Assembly: GCF_938029845.1 (NCBI RefSeq)
Contig: NZ_CALHGG010000080.1
Coordinates: 1-46,815, forward strand
Direction: 5' to 3'
Origin: an uncultured Capnocytophaga sp.
GTDB taxonomy: Bacteria; Bacteroidota; Bacteroidia; Flavobacteriales; Flavobacteriaceae
DNA: 46,815 nt
Below, piece after piece: positions 24,525-33,076 of the stretch. The position numbers and the translations under genes are program-made. Position 1 is the first letter of the stretch, and every line of letters starts with the position of its first letter. Under the pieces are notes generated by a model. It saw only the letters and a list, made by a program, of their open reading frames with translations. It did not search any database and was not told where the DNA came from.

Positions 24525-25046
24525 CTATTTTACTTTTTCAATTTCTTTAATTAGTGCTTTGAGGCTCTCTGCATAGTTCGGAGCAGTGGCATAGCCTGCC
24601 TTTGCTACTTCCTCGGCAAACTTGTAAGGGTCTGCTTTGACATCTAACGCCTTGGCGTATCGTTTGTTCCTGAAAAAGAAATTAGCGTGGTCTGTAAAGC
24701 ATTCTTCAGGGGTATCGTATTTCATAAACCAATCTCGTACGATATACAAGTATTTGCCGTCTGTACGCTTGGTGATACTAATCACTTCAGGGAATTTGCT
24801 ATTTTCGTTAGGAGTAGTGAGTACCTCTGTTGTTCTTAGGAGTTGTTTTTTCTCATTGGGAGTGCTACTAATAAGGCTCTTAGGTACTTTTATACCAAAG
24901 AAATTATTCCCTATAGGACTTTTCCCCCATGCACTCTCCAAACCTGCCTGAGCAAGAATAAAGAGGTGAGAAATACCTGTCTTTCGCTCGCTTTCAAGAG
25001 CTACTGGCTTGTAGGTTTGGATAAAATTAATCTGTGTTTGGTTCAT
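24525..25046 (-). CDS. Endolysin, glucosaminidase (GH73-like)
   Basis: 173 residues, N-acetylglucosaminidase-type lysozyme fold. Signatures are FIQTYKPVALESERKTGISHLFILAQAGLESAWGKSPIGNNFFGIK, with the catalytic Glu in AGLESAWG, followed later by WFMKYDTPEECFTDHANFF and a closing KAGYATAPNYAESLKALI. There is no signal peptide, so release to the wall depends on the holin encoded just upstream (20-base overlap). It degrades peptidoglycan during lysis. Confidence 0.9.
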   Translation of the reverse strand: MNQTQINFIQTYKPVALESERKTGISHLFILAQAGLESAWGKSPIGNNFFGIKVPKSLISSTPNEKKQLLRTTEVLTTPNENSKFPEVISITKRTDGKYLYIVRDWFMKYDTPEECFTDHANFFFRNKRYAKALDVKADPYKFAEEVAKAGYATAPNYAESLKALIKEIEKVK

Positions 25047-25638
25047 TGTCTTCTGTTTTAGGTTCGTTTGTTTTTGTTCCGTTTATTTCATCAAAGAAAT
25101 CTTTTAATTTGCCCTCCCTTTCATAGTTATATAAGGCTTTCATAACGAATTGAGGAGGAAACTTCCCATTTGTAAGGATAAATGCGTTCTTTAGGATTTT
25201 ACTCACTGGATATAGTAATGTGGTGAGTTGTACTACGCTTTTAAACATCTTACCCATTTCAGATTCATCAAGAGGGATGCTAAGCAAGGATAAGGAAATA
25301 TAAACAACCGCTATGATAAAGACCATTGTTGCGTTTTTGACAAGAGCGTCCTTGATGTCAAAGGTTCCTGCCTTAAAATGATACACCCCTCCTACCAAAG
25401 CATTAAGCAATAACGCTGTACAGATACCTGCATAAAAGAACTCATTTTTGTCTTTCCACATAGAGAAATATGAGTACAGCATCAACAAAGGAATGCTTTT
25501 AAAAAAGGCAATGAAGAAGTAATACACCCTATCTCTGAGGTGTATCTTATCGTCAAAGTAGAATAGTAGTACCACTGGAGTTGCCCATATAGCCACCTTC
25601 ATTTTAGCTTTTAAAAACCATTGTAAAAGTTTATTCAT
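25027..25638 (-). CDS. Holin
   Basis: 203 residues with about four membrane segments: WATPVVLLFYF, VYYFFIAFFKSIPLLMLYSYF, FFYAGICTALLLNALVGG and ATMVFIIAVVYISLSLL, then a charged cytoplasmic tail (FFDEINGTKTNEPKTEDNEPNTD). Size, topology and overlap with the endolysin gene fit the Bacteroidetes phage holin families (class by context). It would form the inner-membrane hole that frees the endolysin. Confidence 0.82.
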   Translation of the reverse strand: MNKLLQWFLKAKMKVAIWATPVVLLFYFDDKIHLRDRVYYFFIAFFKSIPLLMLYSYFSMWKDKNEFFYAGICTALLLNALVGGVYHFKAGTFDIKDALVKNATMVFIIAVVYISLSLLSIPLDESEMGKMFKSVVQLTTLLYPVSKILKNAFILTNGKFPPQFVMKALYNYEREGKLKDFFDEINGTKTNEPKTEDNEPNTD

Positions 25639-25660
25639 AGATTTAGAATTAATTATTTAA

Positions 25661-25981
25661 TCATTGTCCCCAAAACCACCATATACCCCTTACCTTGAGG
25701 TAGTTGAGGTTGCTTTGGTTGTTGTAGGCTTCCCTTTCAAAGATGATATTGCGGTAAGCCTTATCCCAATTGCGATAGCGTAAATACTTGAAAAGAAAAT
25801 CAAGGAAATACCAAATGGCAAAGAGGAGTATCAGTAGTTCCTTTTGCTGTCGCAAGTGGATACGTTCATGATTGATAAGCTCTTTATCGTACTTATCACT
25901 ATCGTTGCGAACGAAGATGAAAGGACATAGGGTGATTGCCCTATATCCTTTTGGCACGAGAAACCTATTTTTCCTTACCAT
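25661..25981 (-). CDS. Small membrane protein with HExxH motif
   Basis: 106 residues. It contains HERIH in INHERIHLRQQKELL, a membrane segment LLILLFAIWYFLDFLFKYL and a downstream FEREAY that could supply a third metal ligand. I recall similar short proteins on flavobacterial chromosomes, annotated only as hypothetical. Here it is inside the lysis unit just before the holin and overlaps the previous gene by 17 bases. It could be a membrane protease-like helper of lysis or a captured host gene; no experimental role is known to me. Confidence 0.65.
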   Translation of the reverse strand: MVRKNRFLVPKGYRAITLCPFIFVRNDSDKYDKELINHERIHLRQQKELLILLFAIWYFLDFLFKYLRYRNWDKAYRNIIFEREAYNNQSNLNYLKVRGIWWFWGQ

Positions 25982-26276
25982 TGGCTTTTGGTTTTTCAGT
26001 GCTTTCTCCTTTGATAATAGTCATAGAAGCCTCGTGAATGTGCTTGTATAACTCAATATCTGAGACTTGGAAATTGTTATTTTGCACATCAAAATTGTGC
26101 TCAGTTACAGTTCCTTGGATAGGCACAATGTAATTACCTGCTTCGTCCTTTCGAGAGGCCGAGAAAGTCACAAAGTATGGTTTTTGGTCTTTCTCAAATT
26201 CGTAAGAGTAAATAATGTTTACTCCATGCGCTTCTTCTTGCGCTGAGATACTTGTTTTTTGTTGAATGATTTGCAT
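25965..26276 (-). CDS. Hypothetical phage protein
   Basis: 103 residues, soluble, beta-rich (GVNIIYSYEFEKDQKPYFVTFSASRKDEAG, IVPIQGTVTEHNFDVQNN) with a basic C-terminal tail (EKPKANGKEK). No family recognised. It is 31 bases after the tail-tip gene and overlaps the HERIH gene, so it belongs to the late tail-tip/lysis transcript. It could be a small tail-tip accessory protein. Confidence 0.6.
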   Translation of the reverse strand: MQIIQQKTSISAQEEAHGVNIIYSYEFEKDQKPYFVTFSASRKDEAGNYIVPIQGTVTEHNFDVQNNNFQVSDIELYKHIHEASMTIIKGESTEKPKANGKEK

Positions 26277-26307
26277 TTTATAAAGTTTTTGAGTTGTTAA
26301 TTTTTAG

Positions 26308-29300
26308 TTACATTGCTACATTAGTAATAATTCCATTTGTTACGAATATCTGAATAGATCTACCCCCTACACCTGTTGATACCATGAAACTACCTGTATA
26401 TCCTTTTTGTCCTTTTACTCTTACATCTCCTTCTACAATATCAAGAGCTACGTTATTAACTCTTGCTCCTTTGACCTCTAATCTTGCTCCGATATTGTCC
26501 CAAGTGTCATTGTTTTCTATGCTATCTATTCGTAGCATAGCTCCTTTAGCCCCTGTACTTGGTGCCACTGTCTGACCCATCATCACATGTCTATAAATGC
26601 CGTTTTGTTCCCCATTATCCCTATATATAATAGAATTAGAAGAAATAGAAGCATATCTAGTGTCTCTTTTCCAACTATCTATTCTACTAGGAGGGGTATT
26701 TGTATCTGTAGAATGAATAATACTATCATTTGTTAAATGAAAACCTCCTATCTTTCCACTGGTTGCATTCACTTGCCCTGTAAAACTTCCACTTGTAGCG
26801 TTAATTTCTCCTGATATATTAGCTTTTGTTGCATACATCGTTCCATCTTGCATAACCATAAAAGGCGCTCTTTTTCTATCTGTATAATTACTACCTGCCC
26901 AAAATCGTATATCATTATTAGCAGCTCCTACACCTGTAACACCCGCTTGAACTCCTAAACTATTCCCAAGTATCATAGTACCGGTTGCCATAGCGTTCCC
27001 TACTGTGTAAGTGTCGCTTAGGAAGTTGGTTTTATTTACCAATTTTGACACATTGGTATCTGTTTTTTGGCGATTTTGTGTTTCAACAGCTATAAGCGCT
27101 CTTGCATTATTGATAGCAACCTGTAAGTCTGTTTGAATGTCGGCTACCTTGTTCTCAATATCCTCAGGAGCGGGAGACCAGTCAGTTGGTTTGTTGCCTT
27201 TTTCAAGCTTAATAAATCTTGTCCATAGTTTAGATGTAACGTTACCTAATGCACTTCCATTGTTATCAATACGTATATTACCTCTTTGGTTAGGGTTGTT
27301 CCCTGTTGTAAAAGTAAATATTTCTTTTCTCCAAGCTCCATTAGTATTAGGTAATTGCTCTTTTGATTTATGCTGACCTGAACCGGATATAAAGAATAAA
27401 TCAACGCTTCTAACATCTTGACTCTTGTACTCCAAAGATAATGTATATTGAGTGTTAGGCTCTAATTGACCACCTGCAATTTGGTAAATAATGTATGCTT
27501 CAGAAGTACCTCTATACTCTTTATACACCTCATTTTTACTGTTGAGGACTAAATTACGACCTCCTATATCTAACTCATTTACCTTTTGCTCGGCAAAGGT
27601 TTTAGCTTGTTGTAGGTTTTGTTGAAGTTGTAAGATACGCGCTTGTTGCTCGGCTGTTAGGGCTATTCCTGCTTGTCGATTAGCTTCTGCTACGGCTTGG
27701 GCTTTGGTTAATTCTGATTGAGCTCGTGCATAGGTTTCATTTGCATTTTTAGCTATAGCAATAGCTTGCTCGCGGGCTTGTTGTTCTGTTTGTATTAAAG
27801 ATTCTAAGTCCTCAGGAGCGGGAGACCAATCCGTAGAGATATTTCCTTTTTCAAGTTTAACAAGCCTTGTCCATAGTTTAGAAGTTACATTACCTAAATC
27901 ACTACCATTGTTATCAATGCGAATATATCCTTTTGGGGACTTATCATTTGTTGTAAAAGTGAATGATTCTTTTTTCCATTCACCATTTGTATTAGATATA
28001 TTCTTATTAGGTGTTTGAGATGCTCCTTCATTTATAAAAAACAAATCTACACTTCGTAAATCTTGACTCTTATATTCTAATGTTAGCGTATATTTGGTGT
28101 TCTTTTCTAATATTCCTCCTGCTAATTGATAAATAATATAATCTTCTGAAGTGCCTTTATACTCTTTATATCGTTCCTCTTTACTATTGAGAATTAAGTT
28201 ACGTCCTCCTACTTGGATATTGCTAGTTTGTTCATTAGAGTACTGCTTTAACCTACTCTCCAATGAAAGTAAATCAGGATTTACAAGTTGTTTTATTTCT
28301 GTCTTGTTTCCGTCAGTGATACGTAAATTGGCTTTGATAATGATTTCATTATCTAAGAGCAGGATATACTGCTCTCCATTTCCTGAACTGATTTTATTGG
28401 TTACTAATTGCCCGCCTGTAATCTCGGTAAAGCCATTGATTTGGGCTATTCCTCGCTCACCATCGTACTCAGAATTGACTGTGGCATATAGAAAGTGGTA
28501 AAATCCTGCTTCTTGCTCCATGCCTATCTTGTTCTCTGATAAAACAAACTGAGCGGTCTCAGCTATTTTGCTCGCTTTGATATATAGGTAATAGGTTTTA
28601 GCCTTATCGTCTAATCTTCCTGATACAAAGGAAGAAACATACCAATACTTATAATCATCTGCGGAGTGGCTTGGTTTAATGTCAGTTGTACCAAGTGTGT
28701 AATGTTTTATCCAGCCACTACCTGCTTTGATTTGCTTATTGTTTCTATCAAAGTACAAGGTGTGAGGCACAGTGATAGGGTTGGTCTTATTAGCAACAAA
28801 TGCAAATTGTCCTGCCTTATTACCCACCAAAGCCATCATTGTTTGTACTGTGGCAGGAATAATGCTCTTGGTATATTCAGGAAACGCTTCTTCTACTTGC
28901 TTGATTGTCTCTAAGGCGTTACGCCAACTTCTTTTAGTCTCAGATATAGCTTTCTTGTTCATCTCTCCAAAATATACCTCTTGATTTTGGAGTTTGCGTA
29001 TTTCAGAGGAAAAGGATTGTCCTTGTACCTTGTTGGATAGTTCTATTTGTGGGCTATAGGGGTTATTTACATACTCTTTAAGCCCTACAATGCGAATAGC
29101 CACGGGGGTACGCTGAAACTCATTATCTGAAAAGTTGATATATCCTCCCATTTTGAGCCGTCCGCCTACATTTGCCCAGTTCTTTTTTGCCCATATTCCG
29201 TCCAAATCACCAGTGAAAGTAAATAGGTCTGCTCGGTTTTCATACAGATACTTAGATGCTTCCTTCATCATCTCCCAACTGGCTCCTGATTTGGTAGCGT

Positions 29301-30450
29301 TATCGCAAATATAAGCAGTAGGCAGGTGCATGTTATATACAGAATAACGATCACCCACAGCGGGTTTAAATATATCATTAGGCATGGTGGCGCCATCCTC
29401 TTCCTTGGGGACTATCTCAAAGCGGCGTGCACTATGTTTATAGCCGCTGCTATGCTCATAACGGCTAATCTCAAACTCCCTACCTGATAACATACCACTT
29501 TCAAAGTATATCACCATTTTCTCTCCCTTTATTTGGAGGTCTGCAAAGTTCAATGCTTGAGGTATAGATGTGTCTGCAAAGTCATAGAAATGTTTGGCTT
29601 TATCAACCTCAAAAACAGCTGACACCGTACCTTTACGACTTGGGTATATATGGGAAAGGTCAAGGCTTTGTTCGTTAATAAAGCCGTTATTTTGCGCATT
29701 CTTGATAGCTATTGATAGCCCTTTGTCGTCTGAAACAAAGGTTACCCCTTCATATACGTACTCTTGTGATTTGGGTAGTAATAATTCCTTGTTGCCATAC
29801 TTAGAGCGGTCAATATTGCGGTCGCCCCCTTGTACATAAAGACGGGTAATGCGACTTTGCTCGGTAGTACGGCTTACACCTGTCTTAAACCCTTTGCCCT
29901 TGCCATATTGGAGTGGTAATGCATTATTTTTGAAATATTCTACCTTGTGAAGGTGTATCGTTTTACCTATAATCTCGTATTCTGTCTCAAAAGCCTTAGC
30001 TATCATGTCTAAAGCTTCCAGGCAGTTATTATGGTTGTAGCTAATCAATTTCTCATTAGCTTCAATCGTGGTGCCTACCTGCCAACCGCTATCTATCATA
30101 TTAAGGCAATCTACCAATATTTGTATATGGTAGCGAGGAGAGGCTGTGAAAGGAAATTTGAGGGTCTTATCATTTGGATTACGAAACTTGTAATTCTTCA
30201 GGTTTGCCCCCTCGCTGTCCATGGTAAGGGTATATTCAAAGTGTCGACTGTTATGCTTCACCACTTTAGCAGGCTGATTGAGGGTATAGCGTTCTCCTTG
30301 GAACTCACACCATGCCCCAGTAGGTATATCTGTGTAAGTAGATAAGGAAAAGTATAGGTTTAGGGTATGCTCCCCCATAATGGAGCGGTATCGGTAGCTC
30401 TCATCAGTGGTGAGAATGTCTATATAGGTGCTGTTAAAGTGTAGTTGCAT
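26308..30450 (-). CDS. Tail-tip / receptor-binding protein with two repeated carbohydrate-binding-like domains
   Basis: 1380 residues. Residues 1-390 resemble tail-associated hub proteins (Tal/gp44-like): YRYRSIMGEHTLNLYFSLSTYTD, ALDMIAKAFETEYEI, LYVQGGDRNIDRSKYG. The middle (about 570-740) has beta-rich repeats. Two near-identical 135-residue domains (about 744-878 and 958-1097) begin GGRNLxLNSK and end TDWSPAPED, joined by a helical linker. These look like jelly-roll sugar-binding modules. The C-terminus has tail-fibre-like repeats (NISGEINATSGSFTGQVNAT). It would form the baseplate and bind the host surface. First gene of the unit driven from late promoter 30484-30559. Confidence 0.85.
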   Translation of the reverse strand: MQLHFNSTYIDILTTDESYRYRSIMGEHTLNLYFSLSTYTDIPTGAWCEFQGERYTLNQPAKVVKHNSRHFEYTLTMDSEGANLKNYKFRNPNDKTLKFPFTASPRYHIQILVDCLNMIDSGWQVGTTIEANEKLISYNHNNCLEALDMIAKAFETEYEIIGKTIHLHKVEYFKNNALPLQYGKGKGFKTGVSRTTEQSRITRLYVQGGDRNIDRSKYGNKELLLPKSQEYVYEGVTFVSDDKGLSIAIKNAQNNGFINEQSLDLSHIYPSRKGTVSAVFEVDKAKHFYDFADTSIPQALNFADLQIKGEKMVIYFESGMLSGREFEISRYEHSSGYKHSARRFEIVPKEEDGATMPNDIFKPAVGDRYSVYNMHLPTAYICDNATKSGASWEMMKEASKYLYENRADLFTFTGDLDGIWAKKNWANVGGRLKMGGYINFSDNEFQRTPVAIRIVGLKEYVNNPYSPQIELSNKVQGQSFSSEIRKLQNQEVYFGEMNKKAISETKRSWRNALETIKQVEEAFPEYTKSIIPATVQTMMALVGNKAGQFAFVANKTNPITVPHTLYFDRNNKQIKAGSGWIKHYTLGTTDIKPSHSADDYKYWYVSSFVSGRLDDKAKTYYLYIKASKIAETAQFVLSENKIGMEQEAGFYHFLYATVNSEYDGERGIAQINGFTEITGGQLVTNKISSGNGEQYILLLDNEIIIKANLRITDGNKTEIKQLVNPDLLSLESRLKQYSNEQTSNIQVGGRNLILNSKEERYKEYKGTSEDYIIYQLAGGILEKNTKYTLTLEYKSQDLRSVDLFFINEGASQTPNKNISNTNGEWKKESFTFTTNDKSPKGYIRIDNNGSDLGNVTSKLWTRLVKLEKGNISTDWSPAPEDLESLIQTEQQAREQAIAIAKNANETYARAQSELTKAQAVAEANRQAGIALTAEQQARILQLQQNLQQAKTFAEQKVNELDIGGRNLVLNSKNEVYKEYRGTSEAYIIYQIAGGQLEPNTQYTLSLEYKSQDVRSVDLFFISGSGQHKSKEQLPNTNGAWRKEIFTFTTGNNPNQRGNIRIDNNGSALGNVTSKLWTRFIKLEKGNKPTDWSPAPEDIENKVADIQTDLQVAINNARALIAVETQNRQKTDTNVSKLVNKTNFLSDTYTVGNAMATGTMILGNSLGVQAGVTGVGAANNDIRFWAGSNYTDRKRAPFMVMQDGTMYATKANISGEINATSGSFTGQVNATSGKIGGFHLTNDSIIHSTDTNTPPSRIDSWKRDTRYASISSNSIIYRDNGEQNGIYRHVMMGQTVAPSTGAKGAMLRIDSIENNDTWDNIGARLEVKGARVNNVALDIVEGDVRVKGQKGYTGSFMVSTGVGGRSIQIFVTNGIITNVAM
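27150..28220 (-). repeat. Internal duplication in the tail-tip gene
   Basis: Two DNA segments of about 410 bases (roughly 27155-27565 and 27815-28215) encode the same domain. Shared protein blocks include GGRNL, LEYKSQD, RSVDLFFI, RIDNNGS, LGNVTSKLWTR and DWSPAPED. Protein identity is higher than DNA identity, suggesting an old duplication kept under selection. Confidence 0.8.
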
Positions 30451-30483
30451 AGTTATTAGCGGTTAGTGGTTAATTTCCAAGCA

Positions 30484-30559
30484 CAAAGATACACCATACT
30501 CAAGACGTGCTTATTATATCAGTTTGTATATTTTTTGTTCTTTTTTTGTCTTTTTTTTA
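30484..30559 (-). promoter_or_regulatory. Late promoter 2 (tail-tip/lysis unit)
   Basis: Minus strand: TATCTTTG at 30491-30484, and TATACAAAC beginning exactly 30 bases upstream (plus-strand 30522-30530) with an A-rich block reaching into the end of the upstream gene. The TATACAAACTGATAT core is identical to late promoter 1. Confidence 0.75.
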
Positions 30560-31351
30560 TACTACCACTAAGGAAATGGTAAATTCTACCCTCAAAGTAT
30601 CTTTTGTGAGTATCACTTCTTTTATATTTGCTTTCTGATAGATAGCTTTAAAGGTACTACCAAAAGCATTAATGGTACGTTCTCCTCTCTGAGAAAGGTT
30701 ATATAGAAGCGCTTCATACAATTTCCAAAAGCGATTAATCGGCTGTTTGATATAGCAGAGAAGCTCAATGGTACGCTCCTTAAATACGTTGGGATATTCA
30801 GCATATTGTACCCCTGCAATGGTGCTGCTGTTAGTGGTTAGGTGCTCTTTTACCTCGTAGCTCTTTAGCAAGTTACTTTCATTCTCTTCTAATAGGTAAA
30901 TACCATACTTGGATAGGTCTATGTTGTCAATGGTAAAACCTGAAGGAGGTAAAGTGTCATTAGGGGCAATATAGGTATAACCTTGTAAGGGGGTATCATT
31001 GGCAAAAGTAGGCTCATAGGTGATGTAGCCTTGTTCTTTTTTTGCTTTTCTCACTCCTACAAATCGTAATCGGAAAGACTTACCCAATTCATCAAAATAA
31101 AAATTATTATAGGTTTGAGCAGATAAAAAGGTTATAAAGGCGTCATATTGGTTGCTTTTGGTAACAAAAGACAAGGATATAGAGAGGGTGTCCAGTTGAG
31201 GATCGTCTGTGTCGTACTCTTTGCCGTAATATTCTGCCCAATCGTTACTATTTAGTTTCTTGAGAGGGGGAAAACAAAGCAAATCCTTGTAATTACCTTC
31301 TAAAAGGTAGGTATGATAAGTAGTTTGTATGTCAATAGTGTTAATTTTCAT
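30557..31351 (-). CDS. Distal tail (Dit-like) protein
   Basis: 264 residues. It opens with MKINTIDIQTTYHTYLLEGNY and contains DTLSISLSFVTKSNQYDAFITFLSAQTYNNFYFDELGKSFRLRFVGV and a second half rich in beta strands (RTIELLCYIKQPINRFWKLYEALLYNL). A two-domain layout, size and location directly before the tail hub gene fit Dit proteins, which connect the tube to the baseplate. Its own late promoter is not evident; only a lone TATCTTTG at 31481-31474 is found upstream. Confidence 0.6.
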   Translation of the reverse strand: MKINTIDIQTTYHTYLLEGNYKDLLCFPPLKKLNSNDWAEYYGKEYDTDDPQLDTLSISLSFVTKSNQYDAFITFLSAQTYNNFYFDELGKSFRLRFVGVRKAKKEQGYITYEPTFANDTPLQGYTYIAPNDTLPPSGFTIDNIDLSKYGIYLLEENESNLLKSYEVKEHLTTNSSTIAGVQYAEYPNVFKERTIELLCYIKQPINRFWKLYEALLYNLSQRGERTINAFGSTFKAIYQKANIKEVILTKDTLRVEFTISLVVV

Positions 31352-31358
31352 ATTTTTG

Positions 31359-31388
31359 TTGCTATTTAAAAGAATTGTTGTACCTTTG
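31359..31388 (+). promoter_or_regulatory. Plus-strand promoter for candidate small RNA A
   Basis: TTG at 31359-31361, 19 bases, TACCTTTG at 31381-31388. It points away from the Dit-like gene and toward the MuF gene, against all late genes. Confidence 0.6.
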
Positions 31389-31390
31389 CA

Positions 31391-31607
31391 TTGTCGTAAA
31401 GGGTATTTACAAACTTTACGAAGGTGAGGGACGCTTCTATTGATAAGCTACAAAGCCCACACCCCCAGCACCTCAAAGATAATGTACAGTTATTTTTGAG
31501 GTGTCTTAAAAAGACTTACTTTTCATCAAGTATAAAGAAGCAAACGCGGTGAATAGCTAAATTTGCCCCAAAACAGAGCCTTACCTTTTATCAAGGTAGG
31601 GCTTTGT
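31391..31607 (+). ncRNA. Candidate structured small RNA A, convergent with the MuF-nuclease gene
   Basis: No protein-coding frame of note. From the plus-strand promoter the transcript begins near 31392 with stem CGTAAAG (31395-31401) / CTTTACG (31414-31420). It later has CACCTCAAA (31469-31477) / TTTGAGGTG (31495-31503) and ends at or before the hairpin 31575-31605, next to the nuclease stop codon. Motifs CGTAA, TTTACAA, GAGGG and CGCT occur in the same order in candidate RNA B. The 3' end is uncertain because the last hairpin has only a weak T run on the plus strand. Confidence 0.5.
31575..31605 (-). terminator. Terminator after the MuF-nuclease gene
   Basis: Arms AGAGCCTTACCTT (31575-31587) and AAGGTAGGGCTTT (31593-31605) pair over 13 bases with two G-U pairs, loop of 5. 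On the minus strand the stem is followed by GTTTT, so it ends the head-module transcript. It may also mark the 3' end of RNA A. Confidence 0.75.
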
Positions 31608-31609
31608 GA

Positions 31610-33076
31610 TTATTTAATATTGTCAAGTATTTTATAATCTCTATTAACTATACTTTCTCTTGACATATATACAGCCTTTCCTTTGTATTGAAAAAACATA
31701 CCTTCAATATACTTACCTCTTTCTTTAGTGACTTTTTTGGATAGGTTGTGTGTTATCTCACCCCAATCTATATCCTCTATTTCGTCTAAATCCCATACTA
31801 TGCAATAGGGGTTCTTGTTGGGATTTACAAGAGAATTAAGCATTTGCCTTTTAGCAGCATCTATCTGAGTTATAATACCTGTGTTTGATGTTATTGACTT
31901 TCTATCGCCTAAAAAAGTGTCATTTATCAGATATTCAGGATTTGTTAGCCCGTCCTTCTCTATATGTTCTCTAATATGAAAGTCAAATCCTGTTTGTTTA
32001 GCGCAAATATCGGCTACTTCTTTATTCCGTTTGAAGTCATTTCTGTCATAGTTTTTTGCTAAGGTTACCTTACCTTCTTTTTTAAGGGGGTATATATTAG
32101 CATTCTCTTCAATAAAATAAGGCTTTGTTTTCCAGTTCTTGAACCTATCTTTGTTATCTTTTACCCATTGCTTATAATTACTTGGCACATCACCTACGTA
32201 ATTAGAGGAGCTTTCAGGAGGTAGTGTTTCATCGGCTTTGAGTTCTTTGATAAGTTCTTCGTCAGTCTTAAGAATAGTAATAATATGACACTTACAGCCT
32301 ACATGCCAGCCGTGGAAACGAAAAGATTTAGGATATTTGCCTTTCAGTTCATCACACATGTCATATACTTTGTGCTGTGGAGATATGCGTACTTCAAATC
32401 CTACTACATCAGGGTTTTGCTGTATCCGTAACCAATCAGCGGACTTATAGGCTACATTGATTTCGTTACTTGCAAGGCGCAAAGCATTTTTATAGGCGCT
32501 TCTATATACTCCTTGCCCAGGGTGATAGTTTTGGGCGTTTTTGCTTAGTACTAGGTTGCCATATCTGTCCCTTACCCTGCGAAATAAAGCAGTGGGGTTA
32601 TTCAAAAGGTTGCGTACCTCACTGCTTAGCTGGACAGCGCTTTTACCTTCCTCCAAGGAAACGGATAAAGCAAGCTCTATCTCACTTTGTGCTTTTTTAG
32701 CGATGTCCCATACACGATTGGAGACCGTAAAATCTTTAATCTTGCGTACTTTGAAGGCTTCGAGAGCTTCTAAGTTTTGATGCTTGGTTAGCCCTTCCCT
32801 TAGTAGCTTATCCTGTTTAAGATTGGCAAACGCCCATTCTTTGGTAATGCCTTGCTTTATGATTTCATCTAATTGGTTGCTGAAACGAGCTAACTCCTTG
32901 TCAAAGGCTTTACCTTTCTTTGTATAAGCAAATGAGAACAATGTACTTGCAATAAGCTCCTTGAAATCAGTTTTGAGAGCTAAGGACACAGAAAAGCCTA
33001 CCCACTCATAGAATAATCGTTCTATCTGATGTAGGTAAGCGAGTAGATGTTTTCTATGTTCGTTATCGTAGTCCAT
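31610..33076 (-). CDS. MuF-type minor head protein with C-terminal CdiA-like nuclease domain
   Basis: 488 residues. The first 260 or so match SPP1 gp7/MuF head-morphogenesis proteins, ending in the cysteine/histidine signature FRFHGWHVGCKCHIITIL. After a linker, residues about 336-488 form a second domain with NYDRNDFKRN, TNPEYLINDT, a DRK near 391-393, and IVWDLDEI. This domain aligns clearly with the free-standing 194-residue nuclease at 37325-37909 (same order: DRN/DRK, NPEY, DRK, AK-Q, IV-D). MuF proteins fused to toxin domains are an established phage class; the nuclease activity here is inferred. It overlaps the portal gene stop/start by one base. Candidate RNA A converges on its 3' end. 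Confidence 0.82.
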   Translation of the reverse strand: MDYDNEHRKHLLAYLHQIERLFYEWVGFSVSLALKTDFKELIASTLFSFAYTKKGKAFDKELARFSNQLDEIIKQGITKEWAFANLKQDKLLREGLTKHQNLEALEAFKVRKIKDFTVSNRVWDIAKKAQSEIELALSVSLEEGKSAVQLSSEVRNLLNNPTALFRRVRDRYGNLVLSKNAQNYHPGQGVYRSAYKNALRLASNEINVAYKSADWLRIQQNPDVVGFEVRISPQHKVYDMCDELKGKYPKSFRFHGWHVGCKCHIITILKTDEELIKELKADETLPPESSSNYVGDVPSNYKQWVKDNKDRFKNWKTKPYFIEENANIYPLKKEGKVTLAKNYDRNDFKRNKEVADICAKQTGFDFHIREHIEKDGLTNPEYLINDTFLGDRKSITSNTGIITQIDAAKRQMLNSLVNPNKNPYCIVWDLDEIEDIDWGEITHNLSKKVTKERGKYIEGMFFQYKGKAVYMSRESIVNRDYKILDNIK

